A DNA stretch of 48,409 nt from Candidatus Poribacteria bacterium (GCA_022394775.1 JAGFCB010000075.1:1-48409); one strand, 5' to 3'. Positions 26,313 through 35,908 are shown, counted from the stretch's first letter. Program-made: numbers and translations. The notes: generated by a model from the sequence alone, not told the origin.

Positions 26313-27479
26313 ATGCATACAGACCACACCTATGACGCAAAGTGTGCGTACCATCACATCACACAACTCGCCGTTCCGAGGTTGGTGGGTAGCGCAGGCG
26401 AGGCAGAAACACAAGACTATATCGTCGAGCAATTTACTGCGTTAGGCCTGGATGTTTCATGGGAACCTTTCTCATTTACAAAATTCCCCGCTGAAGTATT
26501 GCCACGCATTCTTTCAGCACTTTTTGTGCCAGTCGTTTTGTTTGTGCCGTGGTTCGGTGAACGATTTCCCGTCCTTCTATGTATCGCTTGTCTACTGAGC
26601 CTTGCTACCGCGTTGTTCTTTACCCAGTGGCAAAAGCGATTTGAGGGGTTGTATGATGTCGGTAGGAAACTTCGGACAGGGAACATCATCGCGAAGAACG
26701 GAGCGAAACAAGATGGTAGGACGCCTGCCTTTTTATTTGTTGCACACTACGACTCCAAATCACAAGTATTGCCGATTGCTGTTCGCGCCATATCTTACGG
26801 CATCGCGATCACTGGGCTGCTCGTCCTGACAACGCTAATGCTCATTAAGTGTTTTACCCTCTTTTGGTTGCCGCATTACATCGTCTGGGGTATTGCTGGA
26901 ATCACAGGTTTTTGCCTGTTGCTTTTACAAATCAATTTGACGGGGAATCGTTCTCCCGGAGGATTCGATAACGCTTCGGGGGTCGGTGTTATGCTTGAAG
27001 TGGCGCGCGTCGTGATGGGGCGCGACGAGAAAATACCGATAACGTTCCTCGCTACTGGCGCGGAAGAATACGGTATGTGTGGCGCACTGCGCTATGTCCA
27101 AGGGTATGCCGATGCATACAACCGAGAAAATACCTACGTTATCAATTTAGATGGACTCGGTGTTGGGAACGGCGTTAACCTCGTTACGCGCTACGGGATT
27201 CCACCGAAGCGCACAACGAAGGCATTAGCAGACCTGTTTCGGGCATCGGGCGAGTCGTTCGGTACCCCAGTGTCGGATCGTTATCTGCCGATCGGAGTCG
27301 GGTTGGATAGTATTCCGATTGCAAGCCGTGGGTTTGAAACGGTTACCTTAACAGCGGGGAATGTAGGCAGGGCTGCTCTAAAAATCCACTCAAAACGGGA
27401 TAGGAGCGACCTGTTGAATGTGGAAAGTCTACAACAGGTAGGTGAGTTAATTGTCGATGTCATTGAACGTGCAACGTAA
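26313..27479 (+). CDS. M28 metallopeptidase with internal membrane segments
   Basis: A 388-aa protein of the M28 (aminopeptidase Y/QC-like) family. Zinc ligands appear in order as HYDSKS (about 145), FDNASGVG (about 218), TGAEE (about 247), NLDGLG (about 275) and HSKRD near 352. Two hydrophobic stretches (about 63-80, 85-105) precede the first ligand and a second pair (about 150-205) lies between the first and second ligands, so the catalytic domain is interrupted by membrane helices. This is unusual for secreted M28 enzymes. Its stop overlaps the mobA-like gene's possible start. Confidence 0.82.
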   Translation: MHTDHTYDAKCAYHHITQLAVPRLVGSAGEAETQDYIVEQFTALGLDVSWEPFSFTKFPAEVLPRILSALFVPVVLFVPWFGERFPVLLCIACLLSLATALFFTQWQKRFEGLYDVGRKLRTGNIIAKNGAKQDGRTPAFLFVAHYDSKSQVLPIAVRAISYGIAITGLLVLTTLMLIKCFTLFWLPHYIVWGIAGITGFCLLLLQINLTGNRSPGGFDNASGVGVMLEVARVVMGRDEKIPITFLATGAEEYGMCGALRYVQGYADAYNRENTYVINLDGLGVGNGVNLVTRYGIPPKRTTKALADLFRASGESFGTPVSDRYLPIGVGLDSIPIASRGFETVTLTAGNVGRAALKIHSKRDRSDLLNVESLQQVGELIVDVIERAT

Positions 27480-28164
27480 GGACGCGGTGAGCAGCGTAGA
27501 GCACGGTGAGCAGCGTAGGGGCGAGGTGACCTCGCCGCTACGAAAGTCGGTTTCGGTTACAGGTGTTATTCTTGCTGGTGGTAAGAGTCGGCGGATGGGA
27601 AAGAATAAGGCGTTGCTACAACTCGGTGACAGCCCACTCATTGCGCATGTTATTCGTCGTATGCGCCTTGTCACAGACGAACTCCTGCTGATTACCAATA
27701 ATCCTGCTGAATATGCACATCTCGGTTTACCGATGCACAGCGATAGGGTGCCAGACGCTGGCGCGTTGGGCGGTATCTATACCGGTTTGACGCACGCTTC
27801 GGACGATGCCGTGCTCTGTGTCGCATGCGATAGCCCGTTTTTACAACCGGAACTACTCACCCATCTTGTCTCTGTTTTGGATGAATATGATGCCGTGATG
27901 CCCTATACCTACAAAGCATCTCCTTCTGACAACAAGGACGCGCCGATTACCCTCCAAACGTTGTGTGCTGCCTATTCCAAACGTTGTCTACCTATTATTG
28001 AACAGATGCTGAATGAACCTGACTTGCGCGTCCATGCGCTGCAGGAACGTGCGAATATCCTGACCCTCGCGCCAGAAATTTGGAAAACATACGATTCTGA
28101 AGGCCATTCATTTTTCAACGTTAACACACCAGAAGATTTTGAAAAAGCACAAACTCTACTATAA
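27457..28164 (+). CDS. mobA: MobA-like nucleotidyltransferase (molybdenum cofactor guanylyltransferase)
   Basis: A 235-aa NTP-transferase-fold protein. TGVILAGGKSRRMGKNKALL is the GTP-binding loop, followed by D-A-G-A-L-G-G-I and a metal-binding ACDSPFLQP, with the late FNVNTPEDFEKA segment that ends MobA proteins. MobA attaches GMP to molybdopterin. The first 35 residues are odd: they read through a near-perfect palindrome of a dispersed repeat (27517-27543). ATG 27457 has an AGGTGAG site about 10 nt upstream and overlaps the M28 gene; GTG 27526, inside the palindrome, would give a more normal N-terminus. No other cofactor genes are present. Confidence 0.8.
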   Translation: MSLNVQRKDAVSSVEHGEQRRGEVTSPLRKSVSVTGVILAGGKSRRMGKNKALLQLGDSPLIAHVIRRMRLVTDELLLITNNPAEYAHLGLPMHSDRVPDAGALGGIYTGLTHASDDAVLCVACDSPFLQPELLTHLVSVLDEYDAVMPYTYKASPSDNKDAPITLQTLCAAYSKRCLPIIEQMLNEPDLRVHALQERANILTLAPEIWKTYDSEGHSFFNVNTPEDFEKAQTLL

Positions 28165-28245
28165 ACCAAAATCACCTCCTGTGTAAGACCTATTTCAAAA
28201 AAATCCATAAACTAACTGCTTTTTTGAAAAAAAAATTGCCCGTTA

Positions 28246-28252
28246 TGCAACC
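28246..28252 (+). promoter_or_regulatory. Probable ECF-type -35 element before the first sigma-propeller gene
   Basis: TGCAACC lies 62 nt before the ATG. The same heptamer lies 66 nt before the paralogous gene at 33059. The GCAACC/GAACC class of -35 is typical of ECF sigma factors, so autoregulation is likely by inference. The -10 is not clear. Confidence 0.5.
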
Positions 28253-28307
28253 TTTTGCTCCTTGCATGTATCCTTATATCTTAAGGGAGTTCCATTAGGA
28301 GGCACTT

Positions 28308-31106
28308 ATGCAAAGTAACGATGTTACCTTAATTCAACAGATTCTCAATGGCGATCAAAACGCTTTTACTGCTTTGGTTAAGAAGTATCAAAAGCAGATA
28401 CACGCGTTTGCATGGCGGCAGTTAGGGGATTTCCATCTCGCCGAAGAGATTACGCAGGATACCTTTCTTAAGGTTTACCAACAAATTCGGACGCTCAGAG
28501 ACCCGAATCGTTTCGGCGCATGGCTACATGCAATTGTCAGGAATTGCTGTTTGGCGTGTTTACGAAAAACGCAGCAACCGATTGAATCTCTTGATACCAT
28601 GCCTGAAGCGGAGATGGAAAGGGTTTTCTATAACCAATATCTTGAGAAACAGCGCGAGGATAGTGCGAATGAAACACGGCATGAGGTTGTACAGCATCTG
28701 CTCAACAAATTGACTGAGAATGAACAGACTGTGATAACGCTTCACTATCTTGGTAATATGCGTTGTGAAGAGATTGGCAAGTTTTTGGATGTACCCTTGA
28801 ATACGATTAAGAGTAGACTGCATCGGGCAAGAAAGCGGTTAAAGGAGGAGGAATTGATGGTTCGCGAAACATTAGGGGGTTTTGAACTGCCAGACAATCT
28901 TACGGAGAATATTATGGAGTGGATTCAGATGAATGAACCCGGTGTAGCAGCGCCAGTAGGTACATTAGCTAAAACATCGGCTGGGACGCTTTATGCTGTG
29001 ATGGGTTATGAGAGCATTTACGAATTACCCGCGGGTGAAAACAATTGGCAGCTTGTTAACGGAGAATTTTTACGTCAACAGACGGAGGGTGCCATTCCTA
29101 TTGCTGAACACGACGGAGTGCTTTATATTATTCCATCTGATGCGTTGTGTGCTTCAACTGATGGGGGTAAAACTTGGGATTCCATTGGTCTTTGTCCAAA
29201 GGGACGTGTAAGAGAATTATTGATCACAGAAGATGCATTTTACTTAACCCTTAATGAAGGTATTTTCCGATCTAATGACGCTGGAAATTCGTGGGCAAAG
29301 ATGAACGGCGGCTTAGACGACCGTTTGACAGAGGACGGCGAAATTTGTACATTACGAGTGAGTCAAGACACTCTGTTTGCTGGAACTTATCTGGGAATAT
29401 ACCGCGCTAAAACAGAAACTTGGGAACACCTACAGTTGCCGGTGGACAATACTGTGATAGTGAATTGTTTAGCGGTGTCCGAAGACAATATCTACGTTGC
29501 AGCAAAGGTAAATATCATGGAAGGTGCCGGAACGCCAGAGGAAAATTACCATAATTTGTGTGACATGCGTAAGGATTCGTGGTGGGTCTTCCGATCAACC
29601 GATGCAGGCGACTCTTGGACGGATATAACGCCTACGGATGCCCGGAATCTAATGCAGAAAACATTGCCGCAGATTAAACTGGTCGCGTCTGGAAAAACCG
29701 TTTTGCTGATAGGTGGCGAGGAAGGCGTTGTGGCTCGCTCAACGGACTGTGGAAACACTTGGCGTTCCACAGAATCTTCCGGTATTACACAGATGCAGTT
29801 TAGTGCGGGTTCTGCTGTCGCTTTAGACGAAAACACCTTTTATACCGGTGGCATCACTGGCATCCATCGATCAAGGGATGGCGGTGAAACTTGGCACCGA
29901 TTCAATACAAAGTTTGAGTGCCGGGTGGATAACTTAATCAGTTTAGAGACGCGTCCAAATTCAAAAGCATCTAAGGTGCTGTACGCCACGATTGCTGGCG
30001 GTGTGGTCAAATCAACAGACGCAGGGAGTTCGTGGACTGCTGTTGACATCCTACGACCCAGGTATACGCTTGAGGTGCCAAAGTTCAATGCGAAACTCAA
30101 AGATAGGGAAGACATACCGTTCATTGTGAAGATTTCCGAAGCCGGCGGTGTTCTGTATGCAAAAGGGATTCGACGTAATTCTGAGACGGCTTATTATCAT
30201 TTGGTGCCGGATACAAATTGCTTAGAACCTGTTGAAGGGTACGTTTTTACTGAGGGCGCGACACCGCCTTCGCGAGATTCAGGGAGGCTTATGTGGCACG
30301 TGTTCGGGAAGGTGACATTCCCCTTTGATTCTGATGGGTTACCGGGACAAGATGGGCAAATTTCCATTTCCTACTCTACAGATCCTGACGCAGATGTTGA
30401 GCCTTTATCAGCGCAGATAATACGCGAAAATCCGAAATTTGGTGCAGAATGTTTTCTAAAACTGTTGGGTCAAGAACAAGGCGATCATGACCTGGCTTAT
30501 GATTTAATGTGGGAAGGTCTGTTCGGTAACTTCGCGGTGAGTGGAGAGACGTACTACATGGAGTACAACTGTAAACTTTTCCGATGGAATCCGGGGGACA
30601 CAAGATGGTCGGATACAGGTCTCCAAGAAACTTGTGAACTCACCCGTGAAAACATGGCACAACGTTTTAAAATCGCTGTTTCGGGAGAAACCGTCTATGT
30701 CGGTAAGCGGGATGGACAACTCTTTCAATCGCTTGATGGTGGTGATAGTTGGAACGACAGGACATCAGACCTACCGCCGTCTGTTGCGCATTTCAATCAA
30801 ATTGTCTTTGCTGGTTCAACGGTTCATGTCGCGACCGACAGAGGTGTTTTCAATTCAGAAGATGGCGTTGTTTGGCAGGCAATCACCGATAAAGCGGGAG
30901 CAAGCATCATCCTTAAGGCGTTAGCGGCAGCGGAGGATGCTGTTTATGGCGCGAATAATGACGGTATCTATCACTTGGAAAAGGCAACAGGGACTTGGGA
31001 GCAAATTGTGCCTGAAATTCCAGATGCGATAACATCTCTCGTTGTTGATAGAGACGCCTTTTACGTCGGTACAGAACATCGGGGTGTGCTTCGTTTGGAA
31101 CGTTAA
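28308..31106 (+). CDS. ECF sigma factor fused to an Asp-box beta-propeller (932 aa), paralogue 1
   Basis: The N-terminus is a complete ECF sigma factor: region 2 (about 8-90, with FTALVKKYQKQIHAFAWR and AEEITQDTFLKVYQQ) and region 4 (about 130-185, TVITLHYLGNMRCEEIGKFL, KSRLHRARKRLKEEE). After a short linker, residues about 230-930 form a beta-propeller-like region with Asp boxes (SxDxGxxW) such as STDGGKTW, SNDAGNSW, STDAGDSW, STDCGNTW, SRDGGETW, STDAGSSW, SLDGGDSW. No membrane helix or signal peptide is seen, so both domains should be cytoplasmic. Such propellers usually bind glycans or proteins outside cells, which makes this fusion odd. AGGAGG precedes the ATG. A permease gene follows. 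Confidence 0.88.
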   Translation: MQSNDVTLIQQILNGDQNAFTALVKKYQKQIHAFAWRQLGDFHLAEEITQDTFLKVYQQIRTLRDPNRFGAWLHAIVRNCCLACLRKTQQPIESLDTMPEAEMERVFYNQYLEKQREDSANETRHEVVQHLLNKLTENEQTVITLHYLGNMRCEEIGKFLDVPLNTIKSRLHRARKRLKEEELMVRETLGGFELPDNLTENIMEWIQMNEPGVAAPVGTLAKTSAGTLYAVMGYESIYELPAGENNWQLVNGEFLRQQTEGAIPIAEHDGVLYIIPSDALCASTDGGKTWDSIGLCPKGRVRELLITEDAFYLTLNEGIFRSNDAGNSWAKMNGGLDDRLTEDGEICTLRVSQDTLFAGTYLGIYRAKTETWEHLQLPVDNTVIVNCLAVSEDNIYVAAKVNIMEGAGTPEENYHNLCDMRKDSWWVFRSTDAGDSWTDITPTDARNLMQKTLPQIKLVASGKTVLLIGGEEGVVARSTDCGNTWRSTESSGITQMQFSAGSAVALDENTFYTGGITGIHRSRDGGETWHRFNTKFECRVDNLISLETRPNSKASKVLYATIAGGVVKSTDAGSSWTAVDILRPRYTLEVPKFNAKLKDREDIPFIVKISEAGGVLYAKGIRRNSETAYYHLVPDTNCLEPVEGYVFTEGATPPSRDSGRLMWHVFGKVTFPFDSDGLPGQDGQISISYSTDPDADVEPLSAQIIRENPKFGAECFLKLLGQEQGDHDLAYDLMWEGLFGNFAVSGETYYMEYNCKLFRWNPGDTRWSDTGLQETCELTRENMAQRFKIAVSGETVYVGKRDGQLFQSLDGGDSWNDRTSDLPPSVAHFNQIVFAGSTVHVATDRGVFNSEDGVVWQAITDKAGASIILKALAAAEDAVYGANNDGIYHLEKATGTWEQIVPEIPDAITSLVVDRDAFYVGTEHRGVLRLER

Positions 31107-31124
31107 TCCGTAAAAAATAAGCAC

Positions 31125-31153
31125 TGCAGGCGGGGTTTAAAACCCCGCCTGCA
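31125..31153. repeat. 29-bp GC-rich palindrome
   Basis: TGCAGGCGGGGTTT and AAACCCCGCCTGCA are perfect 14-nt arms around one A. The outer sequence matches the arms that flank the MITE-like element at 40122. It sits 20 nt after the first sigma-propeller stop and may act as a terminator, though a U-tract is missing. Confidence 0.8.
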
Positions 31154-31197
31154 ATGGGGCCCCAAATTAATCCATAAAAAAATAAGGGGAATTCAAC

Positions 31198-32604
31198 ATG
31201 TTATTGACATTGATCCAAAAGGAGATGATGCATCATATTCTCAGCGTCCGGTTCGTCGCGCTCCTCGTGATGTGTCTTCTGCTCGTGCCGCTTACCTTGC
31301 ACATCAATTACCGCAATTACCTCCAAAGCCAGGTCAATTATCAGACAGCTATCGAACTCTCGGTTGCCGAAATTGATGATGCACTTCATCCACTTCGGGA
31401 TCCGCCCGCCCCAGATACAGAATTCTCTAAACTTTTTCTCGAACCGACACCTTTAAGTGTGTTTGCAAAAGGTGTAGAAGAATCCCTTCCGGGTTACCTT
31501 GGGATGACTCGCAACGGTGTAAAACACGGATCAACATCACTTGGAGAAGGCTCGCTCTCCTCTGCTTTAGGGAATCTTGATTTTCTATTTGTTGTCAGCA
31601 CTGTCTTCAGTCTACTTGCACTCTTGTTCACGTTTGACGCTGTTGCGGGGGAAAGAGAAGCCGGAACGCTGCGGGTAACTTTGGCGAATGCATTACCCCG
31701 AGATATGTTCTTGTGGAGCAAGTTAATTGGTGGATATATCGTGTTTGTTGTCCCGTTTTTGGTGTCGTTTCTGTTAGGTTTGTTCTTGCTTGTTTCGCAA
31801 GGGTTTCCGTTGGGTGAATCTGACATTTTCCCACGCGTGCTCAGTTTGACCTTAGTCTCGTTGCTCTACATTGGCGTGTTTTTTGCAATAGGCACCTTAA
31901 TTTCTACCTATTTAGACAATTCCAAAACGGCACTCATCGTCGCTTTCAGTGTCTGGGTGCTCGCCGTGTTGATTGCGCCACGTGTTGGGTTTCTCACCGC
32001 TAAATTTATTGCACCGACGCGCGCGATTCAGAGCGTCTATATGGAAAAAGCGGCGATTAATAGTAACCTCAATGAAGAAAAGGACCAAGTGATTATAACA
32101 AAAATGAGGGCTTTAGGGGATATTAATCTCGGCAAGGATCAGGAAAAAATCAAGGCACTCAGGACACCGATTGATGCCGAATATCGACAGAAATTTCAGG
32201 AGCAAGTCGGCGAAATAGAACGTGCCTATCAACGTGAAAAAAAGCGGCAAGAATCGGTCGGAGAAACCCTTTCCCGAATCACACCGACAGCTTCGCTCAT
32301 TTATGTCGCGATGAATTTAACCGAGACTGGGAAAATAAAACGGGACATCTATTTTGAAACAGGCACGCGTTATTATAACCAACTTGAAGCGGAGTATTTC
32401 CATGAAATTTCAGACGATCAATTTGCGAGGTTTCTGCGATCAGATCAACCAAAACCCCAAAAAATTTCCCCGCCGCCAGATATGACAGAAACGCGTTTAT
32501 CAGAAACCGTCCGTCACTCTATGGTGGATTTATTGCTGCTCTGTTTCTTAGCAGTTGTATTGACGACCGTAGCGTTTCTGAAATTCTTCAGCGTTGATAT
32601 TTAA
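31198..32604 (+). CDS. ABC-2-type transporter permease, 1
   Basis: A 468-aa membrane protein: helices at about 18-36, 130-148, 175-195, 217-238, 243-262 and a C-terminal one (about 440-460). A large extracytoplasmic or cytoplasmic segment (about 265-430) is rich in Lys/Glu. The motif FDAVAGEREAGTLRVTLANALPRD after the second helix is the coupling motif of ABC-2 permeases with gliding or Nat-type exporters. No ATP-binding subunit adjoins it. It starts 92 nt after the sigma-propeller gene, which suggests a shared transcript, with two further paralogous permeases downstream. Confidence 0.85.
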   Translation: MLLTLIQKEMMHHILSVRFVALLVMCLLLVPLTLHINYRNYLQSQVNYQTAIELSVAEIDDALHPLRDPPAPDTEFSKLFLEPTPLSVFAKGVEESLPGYLGMTRNGVKHGSTSLGEGSLSSALGNLDFLFVVSTVFSLLALLFTFDAVAGEREAGTLRVTLANALPRDMFLWSKLIGGYIVFVVPFLVSFLLGLFLLVSQGFPLGESDIFPRVLSLTLVSLLYIGVFFAIGTLISTYLDNSKTALIVAFSVWVLAVLIAPRVGFLTAKFIAPTRAIQSVYMEKAAINSNLNEEKDQVIITKMRALGDINLGKDQEKIKALRTPIDAEYRQKFQEQVGEIERAYQREKKRQESVGETLSRITPTASLIYVAMNLTETGKIKRDIYFETGTRYYNQLEAEYFHEISDDQFARFLRSDQPKPQKISPPPDMTETRLSETVRHSMVDLLLLCFLAVVLTTVAFLKFFSVDI

Positions 32605-32645
32605 TACTATAGTTTGTGTGATTTTTTACAGGTTTTCATGTGATA

Positions 32646-32727
32646 GGTTTTTATACAGATGCCGCCCCTACGGGGCTTTGGTCCTGGTGAGGAATGGTTT
32701 CTATACGGATGCCGCCCCTACGGGGCT
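32646..32727. repeat. Two direct 32-nt repeats, 50-nt period
   Basis: Copies at 32646-32677 and 32696-32727 differ at two positions. Each ends in a GCCGCCCCTACGGGGCT hairpin. Two copies with an 18-nt gap are not a CRISPR array. Confidence 0.85.
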
Positions 32728-32814
32728 GCAGCTATTGAAAACTGATGAGATGCTTTTGCCCCCGACTTGGGTTCTTGTGAACATTGGTAGAAAATATCAA
32801 AAGGCTTGAAGCAG

Positions 32815-32856
32815 GTTATGCTACAAAGATGTCTATCTATTTTTAGGATTCACTAT
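32815..32856. repeat. Dispersed repeat family C, copy 3
   Basis: Begins GTTATGCTACAAAGA and ends GGATTCACTAT. It matches the copies at 6063 and 22741. Confidence 0.8.
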
Positions 32857-32992
32857 AAACCTAAAGGATTAGGCTTTCTGCCCGTAAATATTGTAATTCT
32901 AATACCATTTCAACCCAACCTACGTCTACCTCGATTTCTATTATCGAACTGAAAGCACTTTCCAAGACATTTAAGACACAAAATTACGAATT

Positions 32993-32999
32993 TGCAACC
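32993..32999 (+). promoter_or_regulatory. Probable ECF-type -35 element before the second sigma-propeller gene
   Basis: TGCAACC lies 66 nt before the ATG, nearly the same place as in paralogue 1 (62 nt). A spacer of about 17 nt leads to a CTGTCACACG stretch that could hold the -10. Confidence 0.5.
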
Positions 33000-33058
33000 C
33001 TCCCGCCTATAATTTCTGTCACACGTCACAAGCCAATATTGTTAATCGGAGGATTCGC

Positions 33059-35791
33059 ATGAAAAACGACGACGCTAAATGGGTCGAACGCATCTTGGCA
33101 GGCGACGCGGATGCCTTCACGACTCTCGTGAAAAAGTACGAAAAACAGATACACGCGTTCGTATGGAGGAGGGTCAAGGACTACCACGTCGCCGAAGAAA
33201 TTACGCAGGATACTTTTCTCAGAGCTTACGAAAAACTTGGTACGCTGAGAGATCCAAACCGGTTTTCGGCCTGGCTTTATATGATTGCCACCCGCCGTTT
33301 TCTTACATGGCTTGGCGAGAAAAGGATTCCGATGCAGTCTTTAGAGGCGATGAGTAGTGCGGAAGTAGAAGCATTGTTCTATACCCAGTATATGGTAGAA
33401 CAAACTGAGAAATTGGCGACAGAAAAGCAGCGTGAGATCGTCCAATATCTCCTTCAAAAGTTACCTACCCACGAGCGGACAGCGGTGGTACTTCACTACC
33501 TGAGTGAAATGACATGTGAAGAAATTGGTAATTTTTTGGAAGTATCGCCGAGCACGGTTAAGAGCCAACTCCATCGCGCCCGAAAGCGATTAAAGAAAGA
33601 AGCCTCTATTATTCACGAAACCTTGGGCGGTATCCAGCACTCAGATGATCTTATGGAGGATATTATGAATTGGATTCAGACAAACGAACCCGGCATACGA
33701 CATCCAGTAAATACCTTATCTGCGACTGCGGAAAGGACACTCTATGCCGTGATAGGAGACGAGAGTATCTACAAATTGCCAGCGGGTGAGGCGGCATGGC
33801 AACTGGTCAACGCCGATTTTCCGCGTCAAGGCAGCCATAACAATGGTCCTGTGGTGGCGCACAATGACACCCTCTATATTGTTTCATCTCATGAATTGTT
33901 TGCATCAACTGACGACGGTGCGACATGGCATTCAATCGGTCCTTGTCCAGAAGGCGATATACGAGAACTAATGATAACGGAAGATACCTTTTATCTCTGC
34001 CTTGATAAGGGGATTTTCCGATCCGATGATGCCGGCAATTCCTGGACAGACATAAGCAGCGGTTTGGACAGTCGGGTGATAGAATGCTCTGGAATTGGCA
34101 CGTTACGGATAGGACTCGGCAAGTTGTTTACCGGAACTTCTCTTGGGGTCTATCGACTTAACACTGGTGTTTGGGAACACTTACAATTACCCGCGGATAA
34201 CATTGTGCGTGTTAACGCTTTAGTGATGTCTGAAGACCAGATCTATGTCGCTGTCTCGGTGAATATTTTGGCGGGTGATGGAACCCCGGAAGAAAATTTT
34301 AAGCAATTATGGGAAAGTGAAAAGCGTTCGTGGTGGATATTTCGATCCTCCGATGGCGGCGACACATGGACAGACATAACACCTGCTGACACCTCGCTTC
34401 TCATAGGTGTTTTACCCAACATGACACTGCTCGCTGCAGGAGAAACGCTTTTACTGATAGGGAAGGATGACGGTGTCGTCGCGCGTTCAATTGATTGTGG
34501 GGATACTTGGACCTCTATAGAATCCTCAGGTATTACGCCCATGCAATTCAGTATCGGTAGTGCCGTGGCATTGGACGAAAATACATTCTATACGGGTGGA
34601 AGTACCGGGATTCATCGCTCTATCGATGGCGGTCAAACATGGTGCCGATTTAATACAAGGTTTGAGAGTCGTGTGGACGGTTTAGTCAGTTTCGTGGCGG
34701 GTACTGCATCAAATGCGTCTACTGCACTTTACGCGAGGGTGGGTCCAAACCTTGTCAAATCAACCGATGGCGGTAGATCGTGGGATACTGTCAACGTTGC
34801 CTTAAAAATTAATAGACGCTTGTCCAAGGAAACACCTCGCATTGTTCAAGTCGTAGAAGCCGATGGGGTACTCTATGCGAAAGGGATACAGCGCGGTTCC
34901 ACCGCTATTTTCAAGTTATCTGCTGACGGTAATGTGCTAAATCCCATCTCAGAAACCGCTCCTTCTTTTAATTCGACAAGACTGATGTGCCATGTGTTAG
35001 GTGGCAGAAGTTTCGACTTCAAAGACGAACGGCAAATGGGGCAAGGTGTGATAATTACGCTCTCTTCTGGTACGGATTCGCTATCAAGCCAACTCATACA
35101 AGAGAACCCGGATTTTGGGGCAGAACGTTTCTTAGAACAGTTGATACAAATCCAAGCAGACACCGCATTGGCATACAAATTAATGTGGGAAGGGTTGTGG
35201 GGTAATTTCGCTGTCAGCGGTGAAACGTTCTATATGGAGTACAACTATAAACTCTTCCGATGGAATCCCGGTGAAACTGAATGGTTCTACACAGGTCTCG
35301 AAGAGACTATCGAACTTTCAGATGATAACGTTGGGCGTGGTTTTAAACTTGCTGTGTCAGGCGAGACTGTGTATGTCGGTAAACGGGATGGGCAGCTCTG
35401 GCAATCACTTGATGGCGGAGATAGTTGGAACGACAGGACAGCAAACCTGCCGCAGTCGGTTAAGCATTTCAATCAAATTGTCTTTGCTGGTTCAACGGTT
35501 CATGTTGCAACTGACAAAGGGGTGTTCAATTCAATAGATGGTGTTGTTTGGCATGCAATCACCGATAAAGCGGGGGCAAGCATCATCATTAAAGCGTTAG
35601 CAACAGCAGAGGATGCTGTTTATGGCGCGAATGGTGACGGTATCTATCATTTAGAAAAGGAAACAGGGACTTGGGAACAAATTGTGCCCGAAATTCCAGA
35701 TACGATAACATCTCTCGTTGTTGATGGAGATGCCTTTTACGTCGGCACCGAACATCGCGGCGTGCTCCGTTTTGAACGTACCCATCAGTAG
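33059..35791 (+). CDS. ECF sigma factor fused to an Asp-box beta-propeller (910 aa), paralogue 2
   Basis: The same architecture as the gene at 28308: ECF region 2 (FTTLVKKYEKQIHAFVWRR), region 4 (AVVLHYLSEMTCEEIGNFLEV, KSQLHRARKRLKKE), and a propeller with Asp boxes (STDDGATW, SDDAGNSW, SSDGGDTW, SIDCGDTW, SIDGGQTW, STDGGRSW, SLDGGDSW). The C-terminal third is nearly identical to paralogue 1, while the linker and middle propeller differ more, which suggests recent duplication with divergence in the sensing part. No membrane helix. GGAGG precedes the ATG by about 8 nt. Two permease genes follow. Confidence 0.88.
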   Translation: MKNDDAKWVERILAGDADAFTTLVKKYEKQIHAFVWRRVKDYHVAEEITQDTFLRAYEKLGTLRDPNRFSAWLYMIATRRFLTWLGEKRIPMQSLEAMSSAEVEALFYTQYMVEQTEKLATEKQREIVQYLLQKLPTHERTAVVLHYLSEMTCEEIGNFLEVSPSTVKSQLHRARKRLKKEASIIHETLGGIQHSDDLMEDIMNWIQTNEPGIRHPVNTLSATAERTLYAVIGDESIYKLPAGEAAWQLVNADFPRQGSHNNGPVVAHNDTLYIVSSHELFASTDDGATWHSIGPCPEGDIRELMITEDTFYLCLDKGIFRSDDAGNSWTDISSGLDSRVIECSGIGTLRIGLGKLFTGTSLGVYRLNTGVWEHLQLPADNIVRVNALVMSEDQIYVAVSVNILAGDGTPEENFKQLWESEKRSWWIFRSSDGGDTWTDITPADTSLLIGVLPNMTLLAAGETLLLIGKDDGVVARSIDCGDTWTSIESSGITPMQFSIGSAVALDENTFYTGGSTGIHRSIDGGQTWCRFNTRFESRVDGLVSFVAGTASNASTALYARVGPNLVKSTDGGRSWDTVNVALKINRRLSKETPRIVQVVEADGVLYAKGIQRGSTAIFKLSADGNVLNPISETAPSFNSTRLMCHVLGGRSFDFKDERQMGQGVIITLSSGTDSLSSQLIQENPDFGAERFLEQLIQIQADTALAYKLMWEGLWGNFAVSGETFYMEYNYKLFRWNPGETEWFYTGLEETIELSDDNVGRGFKLAVSGETVYVGKRDGQLWQSLDGGDSWNDRTANLPQSVKHFNQIVFAGSTVHVATDKGVFNSIDGVVWHAITDKAGASIIIKALATAEDAVYGANGDGIYHLEKETGTWEQIVPEIPDTITSLVVDGDAFYVGTEHRGVLRFERTHQ

Positions 35792-35908
35792 TTTTTGTCT
35801 TTTTTAAACCTTTTTCTCGAAAATCCGCCTCTTTATAAATAACGTGAGTTTGATAAAAGGACATCTTAGTGCCAACTTTGTGAAGTTTAAGAAAATAAAT
35901 CGGTAATT

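Larger units (their letters stand above)
32605..33058. other. Intergenic region with tandem and dispersed repeats
   Basis: About 450 nt between permease 1 and the second sigma-propeller gene. It holds the two 32-nt repeats at 32646-32727, family C copy 3 and the ECF -35-like element. No gene was seen. Confidence 0.6.

Noticed and set aside
32646..32727. CRISPR-like pair of 32-nt repeats
   Set aside because: Only two copies with an 18-nt gap, each ending in a common GC hairpin; no cas genes in the window.
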